DNA from: Campylobacteraceae bacterium
Lineage (GTDB): Bacteria; Campylobacterota; Campylobacteria; Campylobacterales; Arcobacteraceae
NCBI GenBank assembly: GCA_018662405.1
Contig: JABJGE010000092.1
Coordinates: 1-56,814, forward strand
Length of the DNA: 56,814 nucleotides
Direction of reading: 5' to 3'
Both the position numbers and the translations under genes were made by a program. Positions 8,991 through 17,155 of the stretch are shown here, piece by piece (position 1 is the stretch's first letter; each line of letters opens with the position of its first letter). The notes beneath the pieces were generated by a model. It did no database searches. It was not told where the DNA came from and saw only the letters and a program-made list of their open reading frames with translations.

Positions 8991-10367
8991 ATGACAAGAA
9001 GAGATCTATTTAAAGTTGCTGGAGTTACTGCTGCATCAGCTGTTGTAACTGGTTGTACTGCAAGTACTGGAGTATCTACTCCAAACACTCAAGGTGCTAC
9101 AAATACTTTGATGCCAAAATCAAATGGTAAAAGAGTTGTAATTATTGGTGGTGGTTACGGTGGTTTAACTGCAGCTAAATATATAAGAAAAGGTGATAAA
9201 ACAACTGAGGTTGTAGTATTAGAAAAGAAAGATATATTTATGTCTTGTCCATTCTCAAATGCATTATTAGGTGGAATGGAAGATGTTTCATTAGATACTC
9301 TTACTCATGATTTATATTCTGGTGCACAAGCACATGGTTACCATATGATTCAAACAGAAGTAACTGCAATTAATAGAGGTTCTAAAGTTGTAACTACGTC
9401 AAAAGGTACAATTGATTACGATATCTTAGTTATGTCTCCAGGTATTGCTTATAATTATGAAGATCAATTTAAAGGTTGGGATGCAAATAAAATTGCTGAT
9501 ATCCAACAAAATGCACCTGCAGCATTAATGCCAGGTAGTGAGCATTTAGCATTAAAAAGACAATTAGAAAATATGGATGATGGTGATGTAATTATTACTA
9601 AACCAGCTGGTAAATATAGATGTCCACCTGCACCATTTGAGAGAGCTTGTATGATTGCTTCTTACATGGAAAAAGAAGGCATTAAAGGTAAAGTTATTAT
9701 TTTAAATGAAAATAAAAGCGTTGCAAAAGGTAAAGCATTTAAAGAAGCATGGAAAGAATTATATGGAAAAAGAATTATCCATATGACAAACTGTAATATT
9801 GATGATGTAGATATGGATAAAAAAGAAGTTCACTTTACACAAAAAGATTCACTTGGTGATACTAAAAAAAGATCTCATAAGTTCCAAGTATTAAATTTAA
9901 TACCACATAACAAAGCTAATCCAGTAGTTGAGATGTCAGGTGTTGAAACTACAACAAGTTTTGGTAAGGTAGTAATGAATGGTTGTTCTTTCCAAACTAA
10001 ATCTGATAAAAACGTATATGCAATTGGAGATGTAGTAGGTCATGCTATACCACCATCAGGTCAAACTGCAAACTGGGCTGCAAAAGAAGCTGCTTCTGAA
10101 ATTGTTGCTCAATTAAATGGTAAAGCTCATACATTAGGTGTTAAAGCTAAAACTGTTAATGCTGGTAATGTTTGTTATTCAATGGTTGGAGATAAACCTG
10201 AGTCTGCAATTATGGTTACACATGATTTCTCATGGACTGGTAAAGTTATTAAAGGTAAAGGAAATGTTCCAAAACCAAAAGATGGAAAAGGAAAATTCAG
10301 ATCTAAAAATGTTGCAAAAGCAACTAGAGAATGGTACAGAGGAATTGTTAGCGATTTATTTGCATAA
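8991..10367 (+). CDS. Flavocytochrome c sulfide dehydrogenase-like flavoprotein (FccB/SoxF family)
   Basis: Likely oxidises sulfide, or another reduced sulfur compound, in the periplasm and passes electrons to a cytochrome. Residues 3-8 (RRDLFK) are a twin-arginine signal. The signal peptide ends in VVTGC with C22, so Tat export with lipid attachment is possible. The FAD-binding GGGYGG is at 53-58. Compared from memory with Allochromatium FccB, C86 (in SCPFSN) aligns with the cysteine that binds FAD covalently. C211 (RCPPAPFER) and C395 (NVCYSM) align with the redox disulfide. All three are kept, supporting true FCSD chemistry. The usual diheme subunit is not adjacent; a terminator, a Rieske gene and a monoheme cytochrome gene follow. 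AAAGGAA precedes the start. Confidence 0.88.
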   Translation: MTRRDLFKVAGVTAASAVVTGCTASTGVSTPNTQGATNTLMPKSNGKRVVIIGGGYGGLTAAKYIRKGDKTTEVVVLEKKDIFMSCPFSNALLGGMEDVSLDTLTHDLYSGAQAHGYHMIQTEVTAINRGSKVVTTSKGTIDYDILVMSPGIAYNYEDQFKGWDANKIADIQQNAPAALMPGSEHLALKRQLENMDDGDVIITKPAGKYRCPPAPFERACMIASYMEKEGIKGKVIILNENKSVAKGKAFKEAWKELYGKRIIHMTNCNIDDVDMDKKEVHFTQKDSLGDTKKRSHKFQVLNLIPHNKANPVVEMSGVETTTSFGKVVMNGCSFQTKSDKNVYAIGDVVGHAIPPSGQTANWAAKEAASEIVAQLNGKAHTLGVKAKTVNAGNVCYSMVGDKPESAIMVTHDFSWTGKVIKGKGNVPKPKDGKGKFRSKNVAKATREWYRGIVSDLFA

Positions 10368-10390
10368 TAACAATTAATTAATCAAAAATA

Positions 10391-10428
10391 GGAAAGAGGG
10401 GTAGGTGCGAAAACCCCTCTTTTTTTAG
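10391..10428 (+). terminator. Intrinsic terminator or attenuator between FCSD-like and Rieske genes
   Basis: AAAGAGGGG (10393-10401) pairs with CCCCTCTTT (10414-10422), with further T after it. It lies 24 bases after the FCSD-like stop and 22 bases before the next ATG. It probably lowers expression of the two downstream genes relative to the flavoprotein. Confidence 0.88.
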
Positions 10429-10449
10429 TTTAAAAAATAAGGACAATTT

Positions 10450-11181
10450 ATGGAAAGAAGAGATTTTTTTAAGTTAGTAACTTCTAGTGCAGCAGTTGTT
10501 GCAATTAGCCCATCTTTAATAACTACAAGATTACAAGCACATGATGGAAGACTTTATGAATCATATGAAAAAGTACAATTATTAGATAAAGATGGTAATC
10601 CACTTAAAGCAAGTAATATAGTTAATGAAGAAAACTATATATTTAATTATCCATTTGTAGGAACACCTGCTATGTTATTAAATTTACCAGAAACTTGTAA
10701 AGAACCTGTAACATTGAAATCTTCAGAAGGTGAAGAATATGTTTGGAATGAAGGTACAGGATCTAAAAAAACAATAGTTGCATATGCTGCAATCTGTACA
10801 CACTCATTAACTCATCCAAATAAAAGTGAAAGCTTTCTTAGTTATATGAAAAAGGGTGGTAAAACAATGGCTTGTCAGCAAGATGGAGTAATTGTTTGTT
10901 CATCGCACCTTTCTGCTTTTGAACCAAAATGTGGCGCAAAAAATATTGCTGGACCTGCAGATCAACCTTTAGCTGCAATTGTATTAGAACATGATACAGC
11001 TAACGATACTTTACATGCAGTAGGTGTATTAGGTCCTGATAAATATCATGATTATTTCAAAGCATTTAGAACTGAAATGAAAAAAGAATGGGGTGGCAAA
11101 AGAAAGGCCAAAAAGAAAGTAACAGACAGTGCAAAAGTTGTTAAGCTTTCAGAATACACTAAAGAAATTATCCAATATTAA
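10450..11181 (+). CDS. Tat-exported Rieske [2Fe-2S] protein
   Basis: A periplasmic electron-transfer protein. The N-terminus ERRDFFKLV (2-10) followed by a hydrophobic stretch is a twin-arginine signal; whether it is cleaved or acts as an anchor is unclear. The Rieske ligands are visible as CTH (C116, H118) and CSSH (C150, H153). The extra disulfide cysteines inside the cluster-binding boxes of cytochrome bc1 Rieske proteins are absent, though C142 and C161 could form another bridge. The C-terminal 40 residues are Lys-rich. It is 243 residues, with AAGGA before the ATG. It sits between the FCSD-like gene and a c-type cytochrome gene, which suggests one electron-transfer chain. It is not the bc1 PetA, since no petB or petC is adjacent. 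Confidence 0.87.
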   Translation: MERRDFFKLVTSSAAVVAISPSLITTRLQAHDGRLYESYEKVQLLDKDGNPLKASNIVNEENYIFNYPFVGTPAMLLNLPETCKEPVTLKSSEGEEYVWNEGTGSKKTIVAYAAICTHSLTHPNKSESFLSYMKKGGKTMACQQDGVIVCSSHLSAFEPKCGAKNIAGPADQPLAAIVLEHDTANDTLHAVGVLGPDKYHDYFKAFRTEMKKEWGGKRKAKKKVTDSAKVVKLSEYTKEIIQY

Positions 11182-11193
11182 TAAAGGAAAAAT

Positions 11194-11610
11194 ATGAATA
11201 AAATTATATTACTAATTACATTATTATGTACAACAAATATTTTTGCAGAGTCTATTGAAGATCAAGTGCAAAGAAAAATGGATATGCAAACACTATCTAC
11301 TGGATTAGAGATGGTTCAAAAAGGTATATTATATAATAACCCATCATTAACTAAAACTGGTATTAGTATGATAAAAAAAGGTCAAAAAAAACTTATTGAA
11401 TCACATGGTGAAGATCTTAAAAAATATTTACCAATGGATAGTGCTTTTGCATTTAAGTTTGCAAAATCTGCTGCAAAAAGAATACAAGATTATTCTGATG
11501 AACTTACAGAAGATTTAAATAGTAAAAAAGATTATATGAAAATATCTGCCTCTTATACGCATATAATGAATGAGTGTGCTGGATGTCATCTTCGAATTAG
11601 AAAGTGGTAA
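11194..11610 (+). CDS. Periplasmic monoheme c-type cytochrome with C-terminal heme site
   Basis: The first 18 residues form a Sec signal peptide ending NIFA. The mature protein is helical. It carries a single CAGCH heme-attachment motif near its C-terminus (C128, C131, H132), followed only by LRIRKW. A C-terminal CxxCH in a roughly 120-residue helical protein resembles cytochrome c' (four-helix bundle). The arginine shortly after the motif fits too, but overall family identity is not proven. It lies 12 bases after the Rieske gene stop with AAAGGAA before the ATG, so the two are co-transcribed. Likely role: electron acceptor or shuttle for the upstream flavoprotein or Rieske protein. An alternative is an NO-binding c'-type protein. 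Confidence 0.82.
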   Translation: MNKIILLITLLCTTNIFAESIEDQVQRKMDMQTLSTGLEMVQKGILYNNPSLTKTGISMIKKGQKKLIESHGEDLKKYLPMDSAFAFKFAKSAAKRIQDYSDELTEDLNSKKDYMKISASYTHIMNECAGCHLRIRKW

Positions 11611-11630
11611 GCGTATTTGTTAAAATACTA

Positions 11631-11666
11631 AAAAAAAGGTGTACAGATTATCTGTACACCTTTTTT
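11631..11666. terminator. Bidirectional intrinsic terminator between the cytochrome gene and valS
   Basis: A perfect ten-pair stem GGTGTACAGA / TCTGTACACC (11638-11647, 11651-11660, loop TTA) is flanked by seven A and six T. It can therefore stop transcripts arriving from either side. The two genes converge here. Confidence 0.95.
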
Positions 11667-11679
11667 AGTTTATATATCG

Positions 11680-14298
11680 TTAAACTAAAGCTTGTAACTC
11701 AAGTTCAACTTTTTCTAGTTTTTGGCTAGCTGATTCTAGACCTTTTTTATTTACTTCAATTACTTCAGGTTTTGCATTTGCTACAAACTTTTCATTTGAA
11801 AGCATTCCTGTTAATTTTTGTACTTCTTTTTCTAGTTTTTCTTTTTGCTTAGTTAATTTAGAGATAATTGGAGTCATGTCAATTTCACCAGTTGGTAAAT
11901 AAACTTCAAGATTATCAGATACATCAGTAATAGAATTTTCAACTTTAGCATCTACAAATTCTATATTTTCAACTTTAGCAAGTTTTTCAATAAATGGACG
12001 AGCAATATTAGTATCAATATTAGTATTTAATTTGATATATGCTTTTGAAATCTTACTATTACCCATATCTATAATTACTTTTGCTCTTCGTAGGGCTGTA
12101 ATAGATTCTTCTATAATTGTAAACATATCTTCTACTTCAATATCTCTTTTGATATTTTTAGGGAAGTTGTTAATCATTAAAGATTCACCATCTTCAAGAG
12201 TAGTTCCTGAAAGTTTATGATATAGATTATCTGCAATAAATGGCATAAACGGAGATATCATTTTAAGAGTTTCTTTAAAAATCGCTCCAAGCTCTACAAT
12301 AGATTCTTTTGAAGCTTTTGAGTATTCAATACCCCAATCACAGTATTCATTCCATACAAAGTTATATAGTACTCTTGCTGCTTCATTAAATTTAAACTCA
12401 TCAATTGTATTTCTAATATCTTCAACTGCTACACTAAGTCTTGATTGCATATAAAGACCTAATGGTGTTTTAACTTGAATATTTTTTAAGTCAGGGAAAG
12501 TTTCTACATTTAATTGTAAAAAATTTGTCGCATTATATAGTTTATTTGTAAAGTTTCTAAACTGCTCTAAGTTCTTTTCACCTAATTTAATATCTCTACC
12601 TTGAACTGCAAGGTAAGCTAATGTAAATCTAATAATATCAGCAGAATGTGCTTCAACCATATCAAGTGGATCAATTACATTTCCTTTTGATTTTGACATC
12701 TTAGCACCATGTTCATCACGAACTAAGGCATGCATATAAATATCTTTAAATGGTAACTCTTTTTCAAAATGCTCACCCATCATCATCATTCTAGCTACCC
12801 AGAAAAACATAATATCAAAACCTGTAATTAACAAAGAGTTTGGATAAAAGTCTGCCATATCAGTATCATTGTAAAGTTCTTTTAACTCTCCATTATTTCC
12901 CCAACCTAAAGGCGACATAGCCCAAAGTGCTGAAGAGAACCAAGTATCTAATACATCTGGATCTTGAGTCATATTTTTACCATTACATTTTGGACAACAT
13001 TCTGGTTCATCATTTTTATCTGCCCATTGATGATTACAGTTAGAATCATCACAAGTAAATACTGGAATTCTATGTCCCCACCAAAGTTGTCTAGAGATAC
13101 ACCAAGGTCTAAGCTCATCCATCCAAGCTGTGTATGAATTTATCCAATGTGGTGGGTGAAAATTATTATTTGCTTTAGTTTTATCAATTGAATTTTGAGC
13201 CATCTCATTAGATAAAAACCATTGAGTTGAGATAAAAGGTTCAACTATATTTTTACATCTATAACAGTGTCCTACTTGATGAACATGATCTTCAATTTTA
13301 ACAATATATCCAGCATTTTCTAAAGCTTTAACGATAACTGGTCTAGCTTCAAGTCGTTCTAATCCAGCAAACTCCCCACAATAATCATTTAAAATACCTT
13401 TTTCATCAAATACTTTAATAAACTCTAAATTATGTCTTTTACCAACAGCATAATCATTTTGGTCATGTGCTGGTGTAACTTTAACCACACCAGTACCAAA
13501 TTCCATATCAACATGAGAATCTGTAATAACTTTAATAGTTCTATCAGTCAAAGGAAGTAATACATCTTTTCCTACAATATTAGTGTATCGTGAATCATCA
13601 GGATGTACCATAATAGCAGTATCCCCAAAATAAGTTTCAGGTCTTGTTGTAGCAACTTCAAGCTCTCCACTACCATCAGCAAATTTATAGATCATATGAT
13701 AAAATTTACCTTGAACTTCATCATGTTCAACCTCTATATCACTTAGTGCACCATCATGTGTACACCAATTTACCATATAATTATTTTGAGTAATTTGCCC
13801 TTCATCATATAAAGATACAAATGCTTCTTTTACTGCTTCATGAAGTCCAGAATCTAAAGTAAATCTTTCTCTTTTCCAAGCAGGAGTAACTCCCAGCTTT
13901 CTCATTTGATGTACAATGTTTCCACCTGAAGTTTCTTTTTGCTTCCAAGCTCTCTCAAGAAATTTTTCACGACCAATTTCTTCTTTTGTAGTACCTTCAG
14001 CTAAAAGTTGTTTTTCAACTACATTTTGAGTTGCAATTCCAGCATGATCTGTTCCTGGTTGCCATAAAGTTTTATATCCATCCATTCTTTTGTATCTAGT
14101 AATAATATCTTGTAAAGTAAATGTAAGTGCATGACCAATATGTAAACTTCCTGTTACATTTGGTGGTGGCATCATAATTGAAAAGTTTTTACCTTCTTCT
14201 TGAATTGACTTATTTCCATCAATTTCAAAATAACCTCTATCTTCACATAGTTTGTAGTATTTATCTTCTACTTCTTTTGGATTGTATTTATTACTCAT
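11680..14298 (-). CDS. valS: Valyl-tRNA synthetase
   Basis: Class I synthetase that charges tRNA-Val and edits mischarged threonine. The signature PNVTGSLHIGHAL holds HIGH at residues 53-56, and KMSKS lies near residue 533. Cysteine pairs near 348-351 (CYRCKN) and 425-443 suggest zinc sites. The CP1 editing domain lies between about 160 and 340. The C-terminal 70 residues form the coiled-coil arm typical of ValRS. Length 872 is normal. The start ATG at 14298 is preceded by AAGGAAC, and a -10 box lies at 14337-14332. The gene stands alone and ends at the bidirectional terminator. Confidence 0.98.
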   Translation of the reverse strand: MSNKYNPKEVEDKYYKLCEDRGYFEIDGNKSIQEEGKNFSIMMPPPNVTGSLHIGHALTFTLQDIITRYKRMDGYKTLWQPGTDHAGIATQNVVEKQLLAEGTTKEEIGREKFLERAWKQKETSGGNIVHQMRKLGVTPAWKRERFTLDSGLHEAVKEAFVSLYDEGQITQNNYMVNWCTHDGALSDIEVEHDEVQGKFYHMIYKFADGSGELEVATTRPETYFGDTAIMVHPDDSRYTNIVGKDVLLPLTDRTIKVITDSHVDMEFGTGVVKVTPAHDQNDYAVGKRHNLEFIKVFDEKGILNDYCGEFAGLERLEARPVIVKALENAGYIVKIEDHVHQVGHCYRCKNIVEPFISTQWFLSNEMAQNSIDKTKANNNFHPPHWINSYTAWMDELRPWCISRQLWWGHRIPVFTCDDSNCNHQWADKNDEPECCPKCNGKNMTQDPDVLDTWFSSALWAMSPLGWGNNGELKELYNDTDMADFYPNSLLITGFDIMFFWVARMMMMGEHFEKELPFKDIYMHALVRDEHGAKMSKSKGNVIDPLDMVEAHSADIIRFTLAYLAVQGRDIKLGEKNLEQFRNFTNKLYNATNFLQLNVETFPDLKNIQVKTPLGLYMQSRLSVAVEDIRNTIDEFKFNEAARVLYNFVWNEYCDWGIEYSKASKESIVELGAIFKETLKMISPFMPFIADNLYHKLSGTTLEDGESLMINNFPKNIKRDIEVEDMFTIIEESITALRRAKVIIDMGNSKISKAYIKLNTNIDTNIARPFIEKLAKVENIEFVDAKVENSITDVSDNLEVYLPTGEIDMTPIISKLTKQKEKLEKEVQKLTGMLSNEKFVANAKPEVIEVNKKGLESASQKLEKVELELQALV

Positions 14299-14331
14299 AA
14301 GTTTTTTGTTCCTTATTATTTATATGCCGCG

Positions 14332-14337
14332 ATTATA
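14332..14337 (-). promoter_or_regulatory. -10 element of the valS promoter
   Basis: On the minus strand TATAAT is followed by CGCGG, 34 bases ahead of the valS ATG. It shares the TATAATCGCG pattern with the mscS-der promoter. Confidence 0.6.
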
Positions 14338-14440
14338 TCTAATCTTAACTATAATTTGATTTATGAAGTTTTTTATATTACTATTATTTTTAAGTCAAGT
14401 TTTTTTTAGATAAAATGGAACAATTAATTAAAGGAATTTT

Positions 14441-14995
14441 ATGAGTACTATAGATCAAAAATTATTAGATAGAAGTGAAAATAAATGTGAATTATGTGGA
14501 TCAGGAGATAATTTAGATTCATATAAAGTAGAGCCAAAAGATGAAGAGATTCTTGTATGTGGCGTATGTAAAGAGCAAATAGAAGACAATAGTAAACTTG
14601 ATGAGACACATATGTACTGTTTAAATGATTCTATGTGGAGTGAAGTAGATGCAGTTAAAGTTGTAGCATATAGGTTATTTTCTATTATGAAAAATCAAGA
14701 TATGCTAGATATGATGTATCTTGAAGATGATGTTAAACAATGGGCTGATGATGGACTTCCTGATGAACCAGATGAAGATGCACTTATATATAGAGATTCA
14801 AATGGAGTAATTTTAAATGCAGGTGACACTGTTGTAATTGTTAAAGATTTACCAGTAAAAGGTGCAGGATTTGTAGCAAAACAAGGTGTGGCAGTTAGAA
14901 ATATCGGACTTGTTCCTGGTGATGAAACACATATTGAAGGTCGTGTAAATGGTGTTAAGGTTCATTTAAAAACTTGTTTTTTAAAAAAATCATAG
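14441..14995 (+). CDS. PhnA/YjdM-like zinc-ribbon protein
   Basis: A small cytosolic protein of the PhnA family. The N-terminus has a zinc ribbon with C16, C19 (CELCG) and C40, C43 (CGVC). The C-terminal third (about residues 115-184) is the PhnA domain, with IYRDSNGVILNAGDTVVIVKDL-type SH3-like strands. Despite the historical name, this family is not part of C-P lyase; its biochemical role is unclear. An acidic linker lies between the two. AAGGA precedes the ATG, and TAAAAT at 14411-14416 is a plausible -10. It begins a three-gene plus-strand run with rmuC and a carbonic anhydrase. Confidence 0.85.
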   Translation: MSTIDQKLLDRSENKCELCGSGDNLDSYKVEPKDEEILVCGVCKEQIEDNSKLDETHMYCLNDSMWSEVDAVKVVAYRLFSIMKNQDMLDMMYLEDDVKQWADDGLPDEPDEDALIYRDSNGVILNAGDTVVIVKDLPVKGAGFVAKQGVAVRNIGLVPGDETHIEGRVNGVKVHLKTCFLKKS

Positions 14996-15003
14996 GTCTT
15001 TAG

Positions 15004-16203
15004 ATGATAGAGATTTTTATATTTGTAATTGGTATTATTATTGGTAGTATAGTAGCTTGGTATATTTTAAAAAATAAATTTGATATACATACGACTTCAA
15101 TTTTAAATGAATCAAATATAAAATTATCCTCACTTCAAACTCAATTAAATTTACAAAAAGATCATTATGAAGATAAATTAAATACTCTTGAATCTTCAAA
15201 AGATCAAATGAAGCAAGAATTTGAAAATCTTGCAAATAAAATATTTGATCAAAATAATAAAAAATCAAATGATAATTTATCTATTCTTTTAACTCCATTT
15301 AAAGATCAACTAAAATCTTTTGGTTCAAGAGTAGATGAGATATATAATGAAGAGACAAAACAAAGATCATCTCTTTTAACAGAGATAAAAAACTTAAAAG
15401 AATTAAATAACCAAATTAGTACTGATGCTCTTAATCTTACAAAAGCACTTAAGGGTGAAAATAAAACTCAAGGTGATTGGGGTGAGATGATCTTATCTAA
15501 AATACTTGAGCAAACAGGACTACGAGAAGGTATTGAATATGAAACACAAGGGAGTTATACCTCTGAAGATGGTAAAAGATTAAGACCTGATGTAATTTTA
15601 CATTTACCAGAAGAAAAAGATATTATTATTGATTCAAAAGTATCTTTAGTGTCATATTTGAATTATACAAATGCTAGCGATAGCCAGTCTCAAGATAAAG
15701 CCACAAAAGAGTTAGTAAAGTCATTAACAACACATATAAAAGATTTAAGTGGAAAAAGATATGACAATATTGAACAAATAAAAACATTAGATTTTGTACT
15801 AATGTTTATACCAATAGAAGCTGCTTTTACACTTGCTGCATCAAGTGATCCAAAATTATTTAAAACTGCATTTGAAAGTAATATTATGCTTGTTTCTCCA
15901 TCTACATTATTCGTTACACTTCGTACGATTGAAAATATTTGGAGGTATGAACATCAAAGTAATAATGCCCAATTGATTTCTAAAAAAGCAGCATCATTGT
16001 ATGATAAATTTGCTGGGTTTGTAAAAGACATGGATAATATAGGTGTACATATTAGTAGAACTCAAAAAGCTTATGATGATGCTACAAATAAACTAAGTAG
16101 TGGTAAGGGAAATCTTTTACGACAAAGTGAACAGTTTTTGGATCTTGGAGTAAAGCCAAAAACAAAGATTAAAACAAAAATGATTGAAACTATAGAGGAG
16201 TAA
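15004..16203 (+). CDS. rmuC: DNA recombination protein RmuC
   Basis: RmuC-family proteins limit inversions at short inverted repeats and resemble nucleases; the mechanism is not well established. Residues 1-20 form an N-terminal membrane anchor. Residues about 35-95 are a coiled coil rich in Gln, Lys and Asn. The conserved RmuC domain spans about 140-375. It includes GDWGEMILSKILEQTGL (157-173), the RPDVILHLP and DSKVSL strands (near 193-214) and FIPIEAAFTLA. The DSKVSL stretch resembles the core of PD-(D/E)xK-type folds. The gene starts 8 bases after the PhnA-like gene and ends 2 bases before the carbonic anhydrase gene. The ribosome-binding site is weak. Confidence 0.92.
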   Translation: MIEIFIFVIGIIIGSIVAWYILKNKFDIHTTSILNESNIKLSSLQTQLNLQKDHYEDKLNTLESSKDQMKQEFENLANKIFDQNNKKSNDNLSILLTPFKDQLKSFGSRVDEIYNEETKQRSSLLTEIKNLKELNNQISTDALNLTKALKGENKTQGDWGEMILSKILEQTGLREGIEYETQGSYTSEDGKRLRPDVILHLPEEKDIIIDSKVSLVSYLNYTNASDSQSQDKATKELVKSLTTHIKDLSGKRYDNIEQIKTLDFVLMFIPIEAAFTLAASSDPKLFKTAFESNIMLVSPSTLFVTLRTIENIWRYEHQSNNAQLISKKAASLYDKFAGFVKDMDNIGVHISRTQKAYDDATNKLSSGKGNLLRQSEQFLDLGVKPKTKIKTKMIETIEE

Positions 16204-16205
16204 TT

Positions 16206-16844
16206 ATGCATATTGATAAACTTATTAAAGGTAATAAAAAATTTAGAAATACAACGTTTTCAAATCATAAAGAAGACTTTGATTCTTTAGTAAAATATGG
16301 TCAGAAACCTGAAGTTCTTTTTATAGGATGTAGTGACAGTAGGGTTGTTCCAGATTTAATAGTAGATAGTTCTCCTGGGGATATGTTTATATTACGAAAT
16401 ATAGGTAATTTTGTACCTCCTCATAAAGCAGATAATGATTTTCATGGGTCTAGTGCAGCTATTGAATTTGCAGTATCTGCATTGGAAGTAAAAGATATTA
16501 TAGTTTGTGGACATAGTTATTGTGGCGCATGTGAAGCTTTATATGATGATACATTAAAGTCTAAACCAGATTTAAGTCATGTATCTAAATGGTTAGAACT
16601 TGGTTTAAAAGCAAAAGAACAAGCTATTTTGGAATTAGAAAATAACAATAATACAGAACATCTTTTAAGAATTACAGAAAAAGCTTCCATTAAATTTCAA
16701 CTTGAAAATTTATTAACATACCCTGCTATTGCTAGAAGAGTTAAAGAAAAAAGCTTAACTTTGCATGGATGGTATTATAAAATTGAAGATGGGACAATAG
16801 AATCTTATTGTCCACAAGACGATAAATTCGTCTTATTGGATTAA
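16206..16844 (+). CDS. Beta-class carbonic anhydrase
   Basis: A zinc enzyme that interconverts CO2 and bicarbonate. The beta-class ligands are visible: C42 with the dyad D44 and R46 in GCSDSR, then H103 and C106 in GHSYCGAC. The 212-residue length fits. No signal peptide is seen, so it is cytosolic. In microaerophilic Campylobacterota it likely supplies bicarbonate for carboxylation and pH balance, which is family knowledge and inference. GAGGAG sits just ahead of the start. The last 4 bases overlap the end of the opposing DUF3817 gene. Confidence 0.95.
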   Translation: MHIDKLIKGNKKFRNTTFSNHKEDFDSLVKYGQKPEVLFIGCSDSRVVPDLIVDSSPGDMFILRNIGNFVPPHKADNDFHGSSAAIEFAVSALEVKDIIVCGHSYCGACEALYDDTLKSKPDLSHVSKWLELGLKAKEQAILELENNNNTEHLLRITEKASIKFQLENLLTYPAIARRVKEKSLTLHGWYYKIEDGTIESYCPQDDKFVLLD

Positions 16845-17155
16845 GAGTTACAGTTCTCTTTTACTTTTTCATTATCTAACATTTTATCTGTAAATGTAGT
16901 CCCAAATGGTATTAGAGAAGCTATAAATAATAATGCAGAAAATTTAGGTTTAAAATTATATTTATCATGAGAAGATGATAATAAAACTAACCATATAATA
17001 AATAAAATACCGTGAGTCATACCCATGATTTTTGTCGCAATAGCAATACCCATCATATATTTCAATGGCATTGCTACAAATACTAATAAAATAAAAGATA
17101 TCCCTTCTATAAAATTTATAAATCTAAATTTTTCTAAAGTTGTTTTGTTCATCAT
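16841..17155 (-). CDS. DUF3817 small integral membrane protein
   Basis: A 104-residue inner-membrane protein with three hydrophobic segments (about 15-33, 40-59, 70-88). The N-terminal motif FRFINFIEGISFILLVFVAMPLKY and the later MGMTHGILF are typical of the DUF3817 family; the function is unknown. The start ATG shares one base with the der stop (TAATG), so it is translationally coupled as the third gene of the mscS-der operon. Its end overlaps the carbonic anhydrase gene by 4 bases from the opposite strand, with no terminator between them. Confidence 0.82.
   Translation of the reverse strand: MMNKTTLEKFRFINFIEGISFILLVFVAMPLKYMMGIAIATKIMGMTHGILFIIWLVLLSSSHDKYNFKPKFSALLFIASLIPFGTTFTDKMLDNEKVKENCNS

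Noticed and set aside
10450-11181. Rieske protein as cytochrome bc1 PetA
   Set aside because: No petB/petC follow and the box cysteines for the bc1-type disulfide are missing; its N-terminus and neighbours fit the sulfide cluster better.
14441-14995. PhnA as a phosphonate-degradation (C-P lyase) gene
   Set aside because: No phnG-phnM genes are nearby and the family name is historical; the zinc-ribbon protein is not a C-P lyase component.
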